Below, piece by piece: positions 21,643-33,383 of a stretch of DNA of 64,000 nucleotides (the first letter of the stretch is position 1; every line of letters begins with the position of its first letter). Origin of the DNA: Poa pratensis. Lineage: Eukaryota > Streptophyta > Magnoliopsida > Poales > Poaceae. Both the position numbers and the translations under genes were made by a program. Location: assembly GCA_947311845.1 (NCBI GenBank), contig CAMZMU010000034.1:88128608-88192607 (forward strand), read 5' to 3'. A model generated the notes under the pieces. That model made no database searches. It saw only the letters and a list, made by a program, of their open reading frames with translations, and was not told the origin of the DNA.

Positions 21643-24600
21643 AAAATCTAGAGCCGGTGGTGGCCTCCATGGAAAGGATGATCGTTGTCAGGCATCCTAT
21701 GAAGCTGCTGACATCGCAATATCTTGTTGACAAGCCGTGTGTTGGCTGCTCCGGTTCATCAATAAGAGCCACCTCAAGACATAGGTAAGATATCGTTTTA
21801 GTTTGCTTAAAATTCATAGTGTATTTGTTTTAGCATATGTATTTAACAATTGTAACTCTATTTACTAATGTATAGGGTCCAAAGCTTCAACATCCTTCTC
21901 TCAAGAAGTTGAGATAAGAAGAGATAGCTAGAGTGACACCTCCGAGGATTGTGGAAAAGGATGTAGGGAAGAAATCATATATTCTTTCCGTCCTTTGACA
22001 TGATAGGCTTAGTATAGATGAAATCTGTTATCGTTTTACCTCTTATGTTTGTCACATCTTGTGATGCAATTGTAAAGGTGAAATTGTGATGGAAATGTAA
22101 AGTTACATTGTGATATGAATGAAATCTGTTACCGTTTTAGTATTTGAGCTTGTGCTGTGAGATTTTAAGTATCTAGTGGCATTTGTAAACGTGGCATCCT
22201 GTAACCGAAATATGAGAAATGCTCAATGCAAACGGGTGGATGGCAAACTCCGTATCTGATGAAGGAAAACTAAGGAAACGGAGGTCTGCGCACAACCGTT
22301 GCCAAATGGAGACCTCATCGGAAACGGTTTTTGGCCTCCGTTACCGATGAAGGCCTTCACATCAGTGACAGAGGCGGGGACACGGACCCTTTCTCCGTTG
22401 CCGAAGGGGTTTTGGCCCGTTTCCGATGTGTCGTTCTGTACTAGTGGGTGGCGGCTCAGGAGGGGGTGATTACGGCCGGGGTGGCGGCACTCCACCGGGC
22501 CGAGGTGCTTTCAATGGTGCTAGACACTCCAGTTTTGAGGTGGGGGTCCAAGTGGAGCAGCAGGAACTCCTGACGCGCCGGTGGCCTTCAATCCGGCCGC
22601 GCGGGAGGCTATCGTGGTGGTTTCCACGCCGGCTCCGGCTTCTATGCGGCTCGTGGTCACCATGGCGGGTACCACGCTGGTGGAGACCGTGGGAGACGAT
22701 ACTATGATGGGCGCGGTCGTGGGGATGCTGGATATGGAGGCCGAGGTGCGTACGGCTACGGCCATGCGGATGCTGGTCGTGGTGGATACGGCTATCGAGG
22801 CCGTGCTGACCAAAACCTCGGGGTGCGCGGTCGTTTCGGTGATGCGGCATATGGCGCGCGGGGCGGACGTCGCTACGCTGCCACGGTGGTGCCGCCTGTG
22901 GTGACTCCGGAGACTGCAGCGGTTGTGCAGACTGCCCCTCAGCCTGCGGTGGTGCCGGCTGTAGCTCTAGCTCCGGTGGCACAGGCTCCAGCAGTTGCGC
23001 AGGTCACGGTTCAGATGGTACCGATGGTGGCAGGTCAGCAGCTGGCGCTGGTGCAGGGTCAGCAGTTGGCAGCGGCGCAGCCTTAGGTGGCTGGGCCAGA
23101 AGCTGCGGGTGCCGTGGTGTCGGCATAGCAGCTGTCCGCAGCGTTAGCTGATGCGGCTCCGAAGAAAGGGAAGAGGTGCTATAGATGTGGGGTGGCTGGA
23201 CATCGTTCGGTGGACTGCAAAGTGGAAATTTGTGTCATCTGTGAAGGACCTACGCATGGGGATAGGACGTGTCATTTGTTGACAGCTCCCAAGCCACAGA
23301 TTAGGATTTATGGGTATGGACATGAAGAACTCATTTTTTTCGAGTATCCCTGTACTGATTCTTACAAACCAAAGATGGAGAACCTTCGGTTAGCTTCGTT
23401 GGTGGTGACAGGGGAGAGATGCCCATTCCAAGCATCGTCACACGGTTGCAGAGGCTGGTTCCTTCTGAGCAGTTCGTTTGGGATGTGCGTCTCATGGGGC
23501 CAAATTTTTATCAGGTCCAATTTCCAACTCGGAATGATCTAGAAAGGCTGAAGGTTTTTGGGTTATGCAGAGTGCCAAATAGCGACTGCGAGCTCTTGTT
23601 TGACAGCTGGGCTCAAAACCCATAGCCTATGGACACCCTGCCCGAGGTGTGGCTAAGGGTTTCTGGAATTCCGAGACCTCACATTGGTGACTTTCTTGCT
23701 TTGTGGGCTGTTGGGACATGTATGGGAAGACTTTGGAGATTGATATGGCGTATACGAGGAAGCACGGGGTTCTCAGAATTCGGATTGGATGTCTGAACTA
23801 CAAGAAGATTCCTTTTCATTTTCCTTTGTTCATTAAAAATGGCTTATATAATCTTACCTTTGTGGTTGAGGGAGTTCAATCTCCACCTATTGCGGATGTG
23901 GAGATGGAGGGGAGTGATGGAGGTGACGATGAGGGCGATATTGGTGATGATTTCAAGGATGCAGTGGCTAAATATGGGTATGCTGACCAAAAAGAGAGTA
24001 CATCAGTGGTGACGGAGGCACCGGCGGTGAAGGAGCCAGGCGGTGAATCAGGGGGACATCCACCAAGCTCTACGGTGAAGCTAGGGGTGGTGTTCTCTCC
24101 TTCTGTCAGTCGCTCTTTTAATTTGGCACGGAAGGAGTTTGCTTTGCTGCGATCGGGGGGAGTACAACCGGTCGCACACACAAAGAGTGTGATAGCTGAG
24201 GGACAGGGTTTTGGCCAGGGACTTCAGGATGGCTCGAGTGCCCTGGGACTGCGTGCGCTGAGGAGGCCGAGTTTCAGATAGCTACTCCTTCGGATGAGTA
24301 GCCAGGTTCTCTTCAGCTCGGATGGTGGTGAAGCAGGCGGCTGCACCGCCATCTCCGCCATTGTTCACCGGTGATGGGGGTGCATCCCCCTCTCCTACTC
24401 TCCGGTGGCCACAGGAGATGGGGATGGATCGAGTGGGGATCTGCACACTTCCAGCTCTCCGGGAACCCCAGGAGCGGTTACTGGATCAAGTGGAGTTGGC
24501 GCTGCGACCACGGGGGTGTCGGCATTCTCAACTCCGATGGCGTCTTTTCCAATTAACCATGTGGGTGAATTGGTGAAGGAGGCATCCAAGCAGGCCATCA

Positions 24601-25128
24601 TTGACTTCGGAGGCATTCCTGACGTCGAGGCACTGGGAGTCCGATCTAGTGGACGTCTCCGTGAACAGCACAATGCGGATGACACCCAGATGGGGCGGGC
24701 TATGGCATTGGCTGCAAGGCGCGACTCCTATCCAGGTACCAATTTAAATAAGAGTTTTTCAGTTTTGTCCTTTTCTGATAAAGAAATTGTTGATAGAGCA
24801 TCGAAGTTGGGGGTGTCACTAGGGTCTACAGACATTCAATCCATTGTTTCAGGTACTAGGATTAACAAATCTGAACTAGATAGAACGATTAATGTCTTGC
24901 AAAAGAATCTGAAGGATAGGTATGCTGAACAACCACACAGTTTCATTCTTAATAGAGCATCAAGTCTTACTGAAGACCTAGAGGATGATGATATTGCCAG
25001 AAATCTGGAAGATCGCACGGATCTTGCAGTATTGTCGGAGAAGGTCAAAAGGACCAGGCAAAAGAAAGTTTACTCTAGTGTGAACAATCGTAGAAGTGCT
25101 AGAATTAAAATTCAAAAGAAAGGAAAAG

Positions 25129-28100
25129 ATGCAGAATTTAAGAGGGATCTTTTGGAATAGCGAGGGTTTTCGTGACCCAGGGAAGCATTTTTTCGTGCAA
25201 GAATCAATTAGGGAGAGAAAATTAGATTTTTTAGCTTTATCTGAGACGGGAAGATCTAATTTTGCAACCCTTTTTTAACTCATCTTGCAGCTGGACAAGA
25301 TTTTAGCTGGTTCTGTTTACCGCCTAGAGGTAGGTCTGGGGGCATGCTTATAGGGGTGAACACTACGACACTTCAGGTCAAAAATGTGGATGTAGGTGAT
25401 TTTTGTGTCAAACTTTATATTAAATCCAAAAGTGACGGATTTGAGTGGGTTTTGGTCTTGGTGTATGGGGTGGCACAAGATGAGTATAAACCTCAGTTCT
25501 TATCAGAGTTAGTTCATTTATGTGAGAATGAACCATTACCAATGTTGGTGGGTGGAGATTTCAACATAGTACGGAAACCTGAAGAAAAGAATAATGATAA
25601 CTACAATCCACATTGGCCAATAATGTTCAATGCTATTATACAGAGTTTAGAGCTAAAAGAGCTTGAACTATCGGGAAGACAATACACTTGGGCAAATAGG
25701 AGAGAAAACCCTACTTTCGAAAATTTAGATCGGGTTCTTGCTACTACGGAGTGGGAACAAAAATTTCCCCTAGTCACGGTACAAGCCTTGACCATGGCGG
25801 GTTCCGATCATACCCCTCTCTTCGTCGATTCGGGGGTTCAGGCGCATTTGGGCAATAAAGCGCGATTCTCATTTGAACTTTCATGGCTTAGAATGGATGG
25901 GTTCTATGAGATGGTGGCAGCGGAGTGGCTGCTTTTGTAAAAGGCGATACTCCTATTGAAGTGTGGCAAAATAAAATAAGACACCTAAGGCGTTATCTTA
26001 AAGGATGGGCTAAAAACCAAAGTGGGAAATATAAGAAAGAGAAAGAAAGGTTGTTAAAAATTATTGATGAGCTAGATATCAAAGCAGAAAATACTCCTCT
26101 TACTGTGTCTGAGAGAGATACTTTAAAAATGCCAACGATCGAATTTGTTGTCTTCGTAGAGATGAGGAAACAAAATGGGCACAAAGGGCAAAGTTAAACA
26201 TATTCAAGAGGGTGGAAATAACACGAAGTATTTTCATCTCATATAAAATGGAAAACATAGGAAAAGGCAGATTTTTCAGCTAGAGCAAGACGAAGGAACC
26301 ATAGTAGGAGACGCAAATTTAAAAACATACATTTCCGAATATTATAAAAAATTGTTTGCGGATTCGACACCCAATGATATTATAATGGATGAAAATGTAA
26401 TTCATGATATTCTGCAATTATCTCAAGAGGAGAATAACATTCTTACAGCTGATTTCTTAGTGAAAGAAGTGTACGAAGCTATATCAAAGATGGAGCTAAA
26501 TAAGGCACCGGGGCCAGATGGGTTCCCAGCTGAGTTCTACAAGACCTTTTGGGAGGTCATTAGAGATGACTTAATGGCTCTATTTGCACAATTAAAACAA
26601 GGAAGTCTGCCTTTGTTTAAATTGAACTTTGGGGTGATTATGTTGCTGCCAAAGAAAGAGAATGCGGTTCAGATCCAACAATATAGACCAATTTGCCTTC
26701 TCAATGTCAGTTTTAAAATATTTACGAAAGTAGGTACTAATCTTATTACCGAAATTGCACAAAAAATAATTAGGCCAACGCAATCGGCGTTCATGCCTGG
26801 GAGACACATTTTAGAGGGTGTGGTCATCCTACATGAGACGATCCATGAACTTCAAAGTAAGAAATGGATGGGGTTATTTTTAAAATTGACTTTGAGAAAG
26901 CATATGATAAAGTTAAGTGGCCTTTCCTTCAACAAGCCTTGCGTATGAAAGATTTTGCGCAAGAATGGTGCAATTGGATTACGCAATTTGTCTAGGGAGG
27001 AAGTGTCGGTATTCGAGTCAATGATGACATCGGTCATTATTTTCAAACCAAAAAGGGCCTCAGACAGGGGGATCATTTATCTCCGATGTTGTTTAATATA
27101 GTAGCAGACATGCGAGCCATTCTAATCGCGAGGGCGAAGGAAGATGGTCAGATTGAGGGTCTTTATCCCTCATTTAGTTGAGGGTGGTTTATCGATATTG
27201 CAGTATGCGGATGACACTATATTATTTATGAAACATGATATTGAAAAAGCGGTAAATATGAAACTCATCCTATGTATCTTTGAACAACTGTCAGGCCTCA
27301 AAATAAATTTTGACAAAAGTGAGATTTTTTGTTTTGGAAAGGCTAAAGAGGCGAAAGAACAGTACAACCAAATCTTTGGGTGCGAGTCTGGTTCTTTACC
27401 TTTTAAGTACCTTGGAGTTCCAATTCACTATAGGAAGCTTCGTAATGACGAATGGCATCCAGTCGAATGTCGCTTCGAGGGCAAACTGGGTTGTTGGAAG
27501 GGTAAGATGTTGTCCTATGGGGATCGGGTGGTTCTTGTTAATTCGGTTTTAACAAGCCTGCCGATGTTCATGTTGTCTTTTTCTCGAATTACCTAAAGGG
27601 GTAAGGAAAAGAATGGACTTCTATAGAACTCGACTCTTTTGGCAGAGTGATGAGAACAAGAGAAAATATCGTTTAACTAAATGGAACATCATTTGTAGAC
27701 CAAAGGACCAGGGAGGATTAGGGGTGGAGGTACTTGAACTAAAGAATAAATGTTTGCTCAGCAAGTGGTTGTTTAAACTTTTAAATGAAGAAGGGATGTG
27801 GCAGGAGTTGCTGCAAAACAAATATCTTCATAGCAAAACTTTAGCTCAGGTGGAAGCCCAACCTACAGACTCTCCTTTCTGGAAGGGACTCATGATAGTT
27901 AAGGACGACTTCTTTCAGAGAGGGTCTTTTAAAATTGGCAGTGGGGAAACGACAAGGTTTTGGGAGGACACTTGGTTGGGAGACTCCCCTTTAATGAATC
28001 AATATCCATTACTATATAACATTGTGCAACACAAGAATGTCTCGGTTCATGATGTGCTTCACAATGCGCCTCCTTTAAACTTAGGTTTTAGAAGGGCTCT

Positions 28101-28830
28101 TGTTGGGGATACGTGGGATATGTGGTCTCAGTTGCCTTAGATTAATGGATGTTACGTTGTCTGATGTTCCTGATAGTTTTAAATGGAAATTGACACAGAA
28201 TGGAATTTTTACTGTAAAATCTATGTATGAGGATTTAATGAATGGACATACTAGATTTTTACAAAAAGATCTTTGGAAGTTAAAAATACCGCTCAAAATA
28301 AAAATCTTCGTGTGGTTCCTTAATAGACGAGTCTTGCTCACTAAAGATAATCTAGCAAAGAAAAACTGGCATGGAAACTCTCATTGTTCATTTTGTGGGA
28401 ATGATGAGAGTATCGAACATCTTTTCATCTCCTGCCCTTTTGCAAAACTGGTGTGGCGTGTTGTTTTCTGTACTTATAATATCCCTCCTCCTACCAATGT
28501 CACAAACATGTTTGTGAATTGGTTGAACGGAATGGATAAAAAGACCAAAGATAGGATTCGTATCGACGTTTCTGCTATATGTTGGTCTATTTGGAATTGT
28601 AGTAACAATCTTGTTTTTAACAGAAAAGATAATTTCCATGTTCTACAGGTTATCCATATGGCGGTGCATTGGATCCAGTTATGGGCTTTCCTGCTTCCTT
28701 CGGACCAGCGGGACCTTATGGTGGCTGGGTGCACGAGACTTCTACTAGTGGCACAAGATTTTTTTCTCCCGACATACGTGGCAGCATATTAGTCGACTTT
28801 CGTTGTTGTGCTTCTTTTGTCTTTGTCGGT
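25129..28830 (+). pseudogene. LINE-1 ORF2 (endonuclease, reverse transcriptase, zf-RVT)
   Basis: The ATG at 25129 (MQNLRGIFWNSEGF) overlaps the ORF1 end by 32 nt. The APE-type endonuclease is recognised by SETGRSN, VGGDFNIV and GSDHTPLF (catalytic SDH). The reverse transcriptase has NKAPGPDGFPAEFY, QYRPICLLN and the active site QYADDTILFM (about 27195). The C-terminal zinc-binding domain of plant L1 ORF2 is present (CSFCGNDESIEHLFISC, about 28390). At least five frame breaks separate these blocks (for example near 25275, 25935, 26200, 26890 and 27000), so it is dead. The enzyme would nick target DNA and copy LINE RNA at the nick. Confidence 0.9.
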
Positions 28831-28911
28831 TGAGGCATATCTCAATCTTTTGTGATTCCTGAGATGTAAACTCGAGTACTTTACACTGAAACTTTGTAAT
28901 AATCGGCTGTG

Positions 28912-28966
28912 TGCATCACTCGATGCAGAGGCTGAAATTAATAAAATTCCCTTTTCTAAAAAAAAA
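28912..28966 (+). other. LINE-1 3' stem-loop and poly(A)
   Basis: TGCATC-ACTC-GATGCA (28912-28927) is followed by GAGGC and, about 30 nt later, the A tail (28958-28966). The same arrangement occurs at the LINE-2 end (57561-57612). It probably marks the RNA 3' end recognised by the reverse transcriptase. Confidence 0.75.
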
Positions 28967-30059
28967 GTTTATTGTATCTTTTATTTTCTAAATGGCCCTT
29001 AAGCTAGCCTTCAGCGAATTGTGACCTTTCAACTAACTTTTAGGCACATATGACCCTTCCCCAAAAACGCCATGAACTTAGGCATTCTGCAAATTTCATA
29101 AGCTCTTAAAATTTTAGAAACTCCGTGGTAGGCAGATAAGAGCATAGTAACTCCAGTCTCCGAGTGTGCACCGACTCGATCCTGCCCTGCCGCGTGGGCA
29201 AGTTCCTACTGAGTACGTGCCGCCTCCGTGTGCGCGTCGAACCTTCGAAAGAGCCTTGGTGCGAGCTATTCTTTGACTAGGTCAAGTGTTGACCTGCTTG
29301 CGCGCGCATCGTCGACACTGACGTTCCAGAAATCCTGGTTAGCGAAAGCCCGTTTGGTGTTTGACAGAGTTTGTTTAATTGGTGCTACCAACTCGATCGA
29401 TCGTCAGATATTCAACGAGTTCTTTAAACTACGTGTACCATGTTCCACCATCAGCAACCCCACTTGGTCTTCTGTTGAACCCGATTGTGATTCATGTACA
29501 GATGCACAGATTCGATGAAGGTTGAACAGCTAGCTCGTACTCTAGTTAAAAGGCGCCAACAGGTGACAAGTATATTGCTATGAGCAGCAACCGATTTCTG
29601 GTGAAGGAACAGAGCAGATTAAGTATCGCCTTCTACAACTAACAAGAAGCAGGTGACGGACGGTCTCCCATCCCTTCCCACCTGTGTGCGCGCGCGCCCA
29701 CCGTTCTAGTACCAAGATCTTCTTCTTGCGCAAGTTCATGAGTTGGAGGAAATCCTAACGGCTCCGCCGTCGTCCTTTGCGCCAACAGTAAAAAAACCAT
29801 GGATATAAGAAAAGGTAAAAATATGACGAGCAGGACAAAATCTCAGTTCATCGGTTGCATCGCGATTTTTTACTGAAATCTCTCAAGAAATTTACCCGTG
29901 CGTGCTCCAAGTTGCTGGCCTCGACCGATCCGTCCGGCACTCCACCTGGGGGCACGGGTGTCGCGTGACGGGAGGAAGCGACGGCGAGACGCCACCACTG
30001 ATGATCTCTGAACTGGGGTCGAGCTTATCCAGAAAAGATCAGAACTGGGGTGAGACGTC
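28967..30059. other. Intergenic DNA, no gene seen
   Basis: No protein-like ORF, terminal repeat or tandem array was recognised. A GCGCGCGCG run sits near 29690. It leads into duplicated unit A. Confidence 0.45.
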
Positions 30060-30525
30060 GCCACACTCCAGAAACTGAAACTGAAGCAGAAAGCTGCTGT
30101 GGCAACCAACAATCATCCATGGTCGATAAGATCAGACGCATGTATGTTATGTATGTCTCCATTTAGTCACTCATTTTTAGAAATGGACGCATGTATGTTA
30201 TGTATGCCTCTGCATCAACTTTAGTCACTCATGTATATATCCAAAACAAAAAGGGCCTTATACACATCGGAGAGGACGACGACGAACGGACTCTACTGTC
30301 TATTTACACTGGCAGTATCAGTATGTATGTACACTGGATCAAAAACTCCAGTCTGATCCCAACCGGCCACCGGCCGTCCGGCCGGCTTCAATTACTTACA
30401 GTGGACGGAAGATCCCGGTGGATTATTACTTATTAGGGGAACTTCTCCCAGCTTCTTTCCTATGCACAGTATGTACTAATATCTTGCTGCTATGGCATGT
30501 CGACGGCGTTGTTTTGTTGGCTTGC

Positions 30526-30981
30526 TCACTGGAGGCTGTCCATGGCGGCAGCCCCGGCAAAGGAAACGGCGGACAGGCGACTGGGCCGGGGGTGGAACGA
30601 GCCCGCCGCGGCGACGCGCCTCCGGTTCTGCGACTGCTGGGACGGCGCCAGCGCCCTCCGGGCCAAAATACGGGCACCGGAGCCGGCAGAGAAGACGTCG
30701 GAAGGCGGGGAGGCGGGCTTGGCGTTGACGACCGAAACGGGCTTGCGCTCCTTGTGAAGGCTGCACCGGAACGATCCCGCATGGTTCGTGGGTGAGCACA
30801 TGCAGGACCGGCGACTCCTGGCGGCCGGGGACGACGTTGGCGTCGACGAGACGCTGACTGACTTGGCCGGCGAGCGGGCGGCGCCGGCGAGGACGAGCTT
30901 GACGCGGCTGGGGGAGGCGGAGCCGTAGTTGGGAATCGCCAAGACCGGGCCGCTGGGCCGAGTCGCAGCTGCCGTCGCCAT
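30526..30981 (-). CDS. Serine-rich plant protein with C-x-C-S-P-T-N-H motif, copy A
   Basis: This intact 151-codon ORF starts at 30981 (MATAAATRPSGPV) and ends FAGAAAMDSLQ. The central conserved block CMCSPTNHAGSFRCSLHK spans residues 60-77. I recognise it as the hallmark of the plant serine-rich protein-related family, small proteins of unknown biochemical function with no signal peptide or membrane segment. The rest is rich in Ser, Ala, Pro and Arg. The single exon and length are normal for the family. It has a TATA box at 31098-31106, about 120 bp upstream of the ATG. Its paralogue is the gene at 42270-42719; the flanks are duplicated too. One difference to note is Ala where the paralogue has Pro in NHPGSFRC, the form I take as usual in the family. 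The overlapping long ORFs on both strands are GC-rich shadows. Confidence 0.85.
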   Translation of the reverse strand: MATAAATRPSGPVLAIPNYGSASPSRVKLVLAGAARSPAKSVSVSSTPTSSPAARSRRSCMCSPTNHAGSFRCSLHKERKPVSVVNAKPASPPSDVFSAGSGARILARRALAPSQQSQNRRRVAAAGSFHPRPSRLSAVSFAGAAAMDSLQ

Positions 30982-31097
30982 GAGAGATGAGCTAGAGCGC
31001 GCGAGCAGTTGGAAACTTGGAATCAGGTGAGCGGAGGTTTCGGTGTCGCTTTGGTAGTTGCCTGGTGGTTCGCAGTAGCTCGAGTAAACTGAGAGGG

Positions 31098-31106
31098 ATT
31101 ATATAG
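31098..31106 (-). promoter_or_regulatory. TATA box of gene copy A
   Basis: On the minus strand the sequence reads CTATATAAT. It lies about 120 bp before the ATG at 30981. The equivalent CTATATATT precedes copy B. Confidence 0.7.
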
Positions 31107-31169
31107 AGCGACCCAGGTGTACTTTCGTAATTTCCGAGGGTGGAGAGAGCTGAAGTTTGGTTGGGTTAA

Positions 31170-31949
31170 TTGACTAAGGCTGCGTTTGGTACCCAAGTAT
31201 TTTTGAAGTATTTTAGAAATACTACAGTTTCCATAAATACCACAGTTTACAATACTTTGATGTGTTTGGTGATGACTAGAAACTGTGGTTTTAATACTAC
31301 AGTATCCTTCAAACTGTGGTATTTTTGAAGTATTCTAAAAACAGCTCGGGACCTGTTTTTTCTAAAACGGAGAAAGAGGAAAACGCATGTGAGCGCCTGT
31401 GCGCTCCTTCCACGACGGCCAACTGACGTCGCACCACCGCTGCCCATGACGAGATGCCCATGTACTTGGCTATTTGCACCATTGCTATATGCCGGCCGGT
31501 CAGTTTAATTAGCTCTGAAGTATGTACGCGCTCTCGCCGACGGCCGCGCGCCAGACCTGACCGCGATCGCCGGTTGCCGGATGCTATGACAACGAAGGAA
31601 GGATTTGCCGTGAGTACAAGAACTAAGATTTGACGTAATATCTCGTTGTTGATTAGAAGGATCATTTATAGGGGTGCCAATTAGCTGAAGCTGAAGCATT
31701 CAACCTGCGCAACTCATGCACAACCATGCATGCAAGAGCCATGCAGCAATCGATGGTCAAAAGGAATCATCCATGCACTCGGTCAAACCGATGGTTAAAC
31801 GACACTTCCCAAACGCTTCACATTTTTTGGCAAAATGAGAAATAATGCCGTATGATAAAACTGAAGTATTCCTCCGCCGGGCACCCTAATACTTCAGTAT
31901 CAGGATACTGCAGTTTAGCAAAAACGGAGCTCCCAAACTAACCGGAATC
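31170..31949. mobile_element. Inserted element of 780 bp, possible DNA transposon, flanked by TGGGTTAA
   Basis: An 8-bp direct repeat TGGGTTAA (31162-31169 and 31950-31957) encloses sequence missing from paralogous unit B. The ends carry GTTTGG...GTATTTTTG-like sequence and its rough inverse (...CAAAAACGG..CCCAAAC), with many copies of AATACT/ACTGTGG motifs near both ends. An 8-bp duplication suggests hAT, but the terminal repeats are imperfect, so the superfamily is unsure. Confidence 0.55.
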
Positions 31950-32100
31950 TGGGTTAAGGGCATAAAGCGGTTGGTCCGGAGGGCAGCACACAGGAACGGG
32001 TCCTAGATTCCGGTCAAGGTAGGTCCACTCCCCAATATTCATCGGTTCCATGTGCCAACCTTGTTTGAAAGTTTTCTCACAAAATTCCACTCAATTTCTT

Positions 32101-32517
32101 TATTTTATTTTAAAATGTCCAAGGCCATATATTATCTGAAAACAGCACTTACATAAACATCCAAAAATTCAGCACCGCTGTCCTTCCGCATCCCTCGACG
32201 GTGCGCCATGAGCAAAGTTCTGTGCCGTCGCTGGACCTCCGACATTGTCAGAGAAAGGTTGAGAGAACCCAGACGCTTGTAAAAGTAGCAGCCGATAAGT
32301 CGTTCACGTAGAACATAAAATGTTGGTGTTGGCAGACACGATCTTGGGAGATCACCATCCCATAGAAGTTAGTACCGAGCTGGGCCGGAAGATAAACACA
32401 ACTCCTGCCAGACAAAGATTAGGAACACAAAACTCAGAGATTTCCGATGGAGACTTAACTGGCTAAGCTTCATCAAACTAAGCACTAGAGAAAACGTTCC
32501 GCGTAAGTTATTTCCAG
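32101..32517 (-). mobile_element. 417-bp poly(A)-type retroposon insertion
   Basis: A perfect 10-bp duplication TCAATTTCTT (32091-32100 and 32518-32527) flanks it. On the minus strand it ends TTTTAAAATAAAATAAA, an A-rich tail. Unit B has a single uninterrupted version of the target (near 43028). It may be a 5'-truncated LINE end or a processed transcript; no protein is recognised. Confidence 0.75.
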
Positions 32518-32546
32518 TCAATTTCTTGCATTACAGACCAATATTC

Positions 32547-33262
32547 TTTTTTTTTAAAGCCCACGTATATTCAACATAGTACCATATACATCGTACACAG
32601 TACAAACAAAGAACAGAAATACATACGCAGGGGAATAGAACTCGAGCAGACGCCAGCACCTTCACCGGCGGCGACGACAAAGACCACCGACCCCCTTCTC
32701 ACCACGGCCCCAGGGTGCCTCCATTGTTGAAGAAAGCTGCCGAGCCCACCCGCCGCGCAGCGATGGAGATTATGCCGATAAACGAGCACGGCCATCACCC
32801 TCTCGCACCAGCACCTCCACCTTGCCGCAGTCGTCCTCAATCCCGCCGCCGGCAGAAGCCGCCAACCTCGCCCTGATCTGAATTCCAGCCACCGGATCCG
32901 CCGCCACCACGGATCCGACGGGAGGCAGCCGAACTCGAGCACCGCACCGGGCCTCGAGCTCCTGCCAGTCCAGCGCGACGACGAGGAGCCCCGAAGAACT
33001 CCGCCGCCGGAGAAGATCACGCCGGCACCAAACCGCCCGCCCGCAGCACCAACTCCTCCAGAGCGCCGCCGGCGAGACCCCCACCCTACCCTACCGTATA
33101 TACAAGCCGGAGCCGGGGATCCCCCACCCTCCCGCCGCCGGAGCGGCCGGCGGAGGAGAGGAATCCCGCGGCTCGCGGCGCGCACGGTGGATCGACGGGA
33201 TCGCCCCAAAAATCGCCTTCTTCCCTCTTGCTACAGTGGCGAGGAGGGGATAAGGCCGAGCC
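32547..33262 (-). mobile_element. GC-rich poly(A)-tailed retroposon without recognised ORF
   Basis: On the minus strand this runs from GGGCTCGGCCTTATCCCC, through a strongly GC-rich region, to GTATTTCTGTTCTTTG...CGTGGGCTTTAAAAAAAAA (tail 32547-32555). It interrupts sequence that is contiguous in unit B (between ACAAACCAG and ACTAGTAGCAC). A 212-codon ORF (32571-33209, minus) has Arg/Gly/Ser-rich composition typical of chance reading through GC-rich DNA. The tail argues for reverse transcription; the source RNA is unknown. No target duplication was found. Confidence 0.5.
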
Positions 33263-33383
33263 CTAGTAGCACCTAAATAGACATCTCAATAAGTCATGTT
33301 TTGATTCTTCCATTATATAAAATCCATGCTGAACAATTTCCTAGCATGAAAAACAACTTACAAGATCGTTTACCGTAGGTACT

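Larger units (their letters stand above)
19513..22446. mobile_element. Non-autonomous CACTA (En/Spm) transposon
   Basis: The left end CACTAGTACAGAACGACACA and the right end, its exact reverse complement, form terminal inverted repeats of at least 25 bp. They are flanked by the 3-bp target duplication GGT (19510-19512, 22447-22449). This length of TSD and the CACTA terminus define the superfamily. The terminal regions are rich in repeated CCGTT(A/T)CC-like motifs, as usual for subterminal transposase-binding sites. Inside are a short acidic ORF, a 105-bp tandem repeat and a foldback, but no transposase. It landed within the first codons of LINE-1 ORF1, so it is younger than that LINE. Confidence 0.96.
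19494..25160 (+). pseudogene. LINE-1 ORF1 (Gly-rich, CCHC, DUF4283-like), split by CACTA
   Basis: The start ATGGCGAGCTGTGGTGGT (19494) runs straight into GGCGGCTCAGGA at 22450 once the CACTA element and one GGT are removed. This gives the same Gly-rich N-terminus as ORF1 of LINE-2. Two CCHC knuckles follow (CYRCGVAGHRSVDC from 23178, then CVICEGPTHGDRTC), then a DUF4283-like nucleic-acid-binding region (about 23330-23900) and an acidic linker. The C-terminal block (24405-25160) has SFSDKEIVDRASKLGVSLG and the basic RRSAR motif. Frames change repeatedly and stops occur (for example 23084 and 23625), so no intact protein is made. In active elements ORF1p binds LINE RNA. The last codons overlap the ORF2 start at 25129. 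Confidence 0.85.
18645..28966 (+). mobile_element. LINE-1: full-length L1-type LINE, decayed, with nested CACTA
   Basis: A GC-rich 5' leader (about 18700-19493), a Gly-rich and zinc-knuckle ORF1, and an endonuclease/reverse transcriptase ORF2 are followed by a 3' stem-loop and poly(A) (28958-28966). After removing the CACTA insertion (2934 bp plus 3 bp TSD) it is collinear with LINE-2 (46857-57612). The start coordinate is estimated from LINE-2's length, because no clear target duplication was found, so it may be off by tens of bases. Both ORFs carry several frameshifts and stops, so the copy is inactive. Confidence 0.88.

Noticed and set aside
22470..22982. 170-codon minus-strand ORF rich in His/Arg/Pro
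   Set aside because: Antisense shadow of the Gly-rich ORF1 start of LINE-1.
32571..33209. 212-codon minus-strand ORF
   Set aside because: Arg/Gly/Ser-rich reading of GC-rich DNA in a tailed retroposon; no domain, and several frames are open at once.
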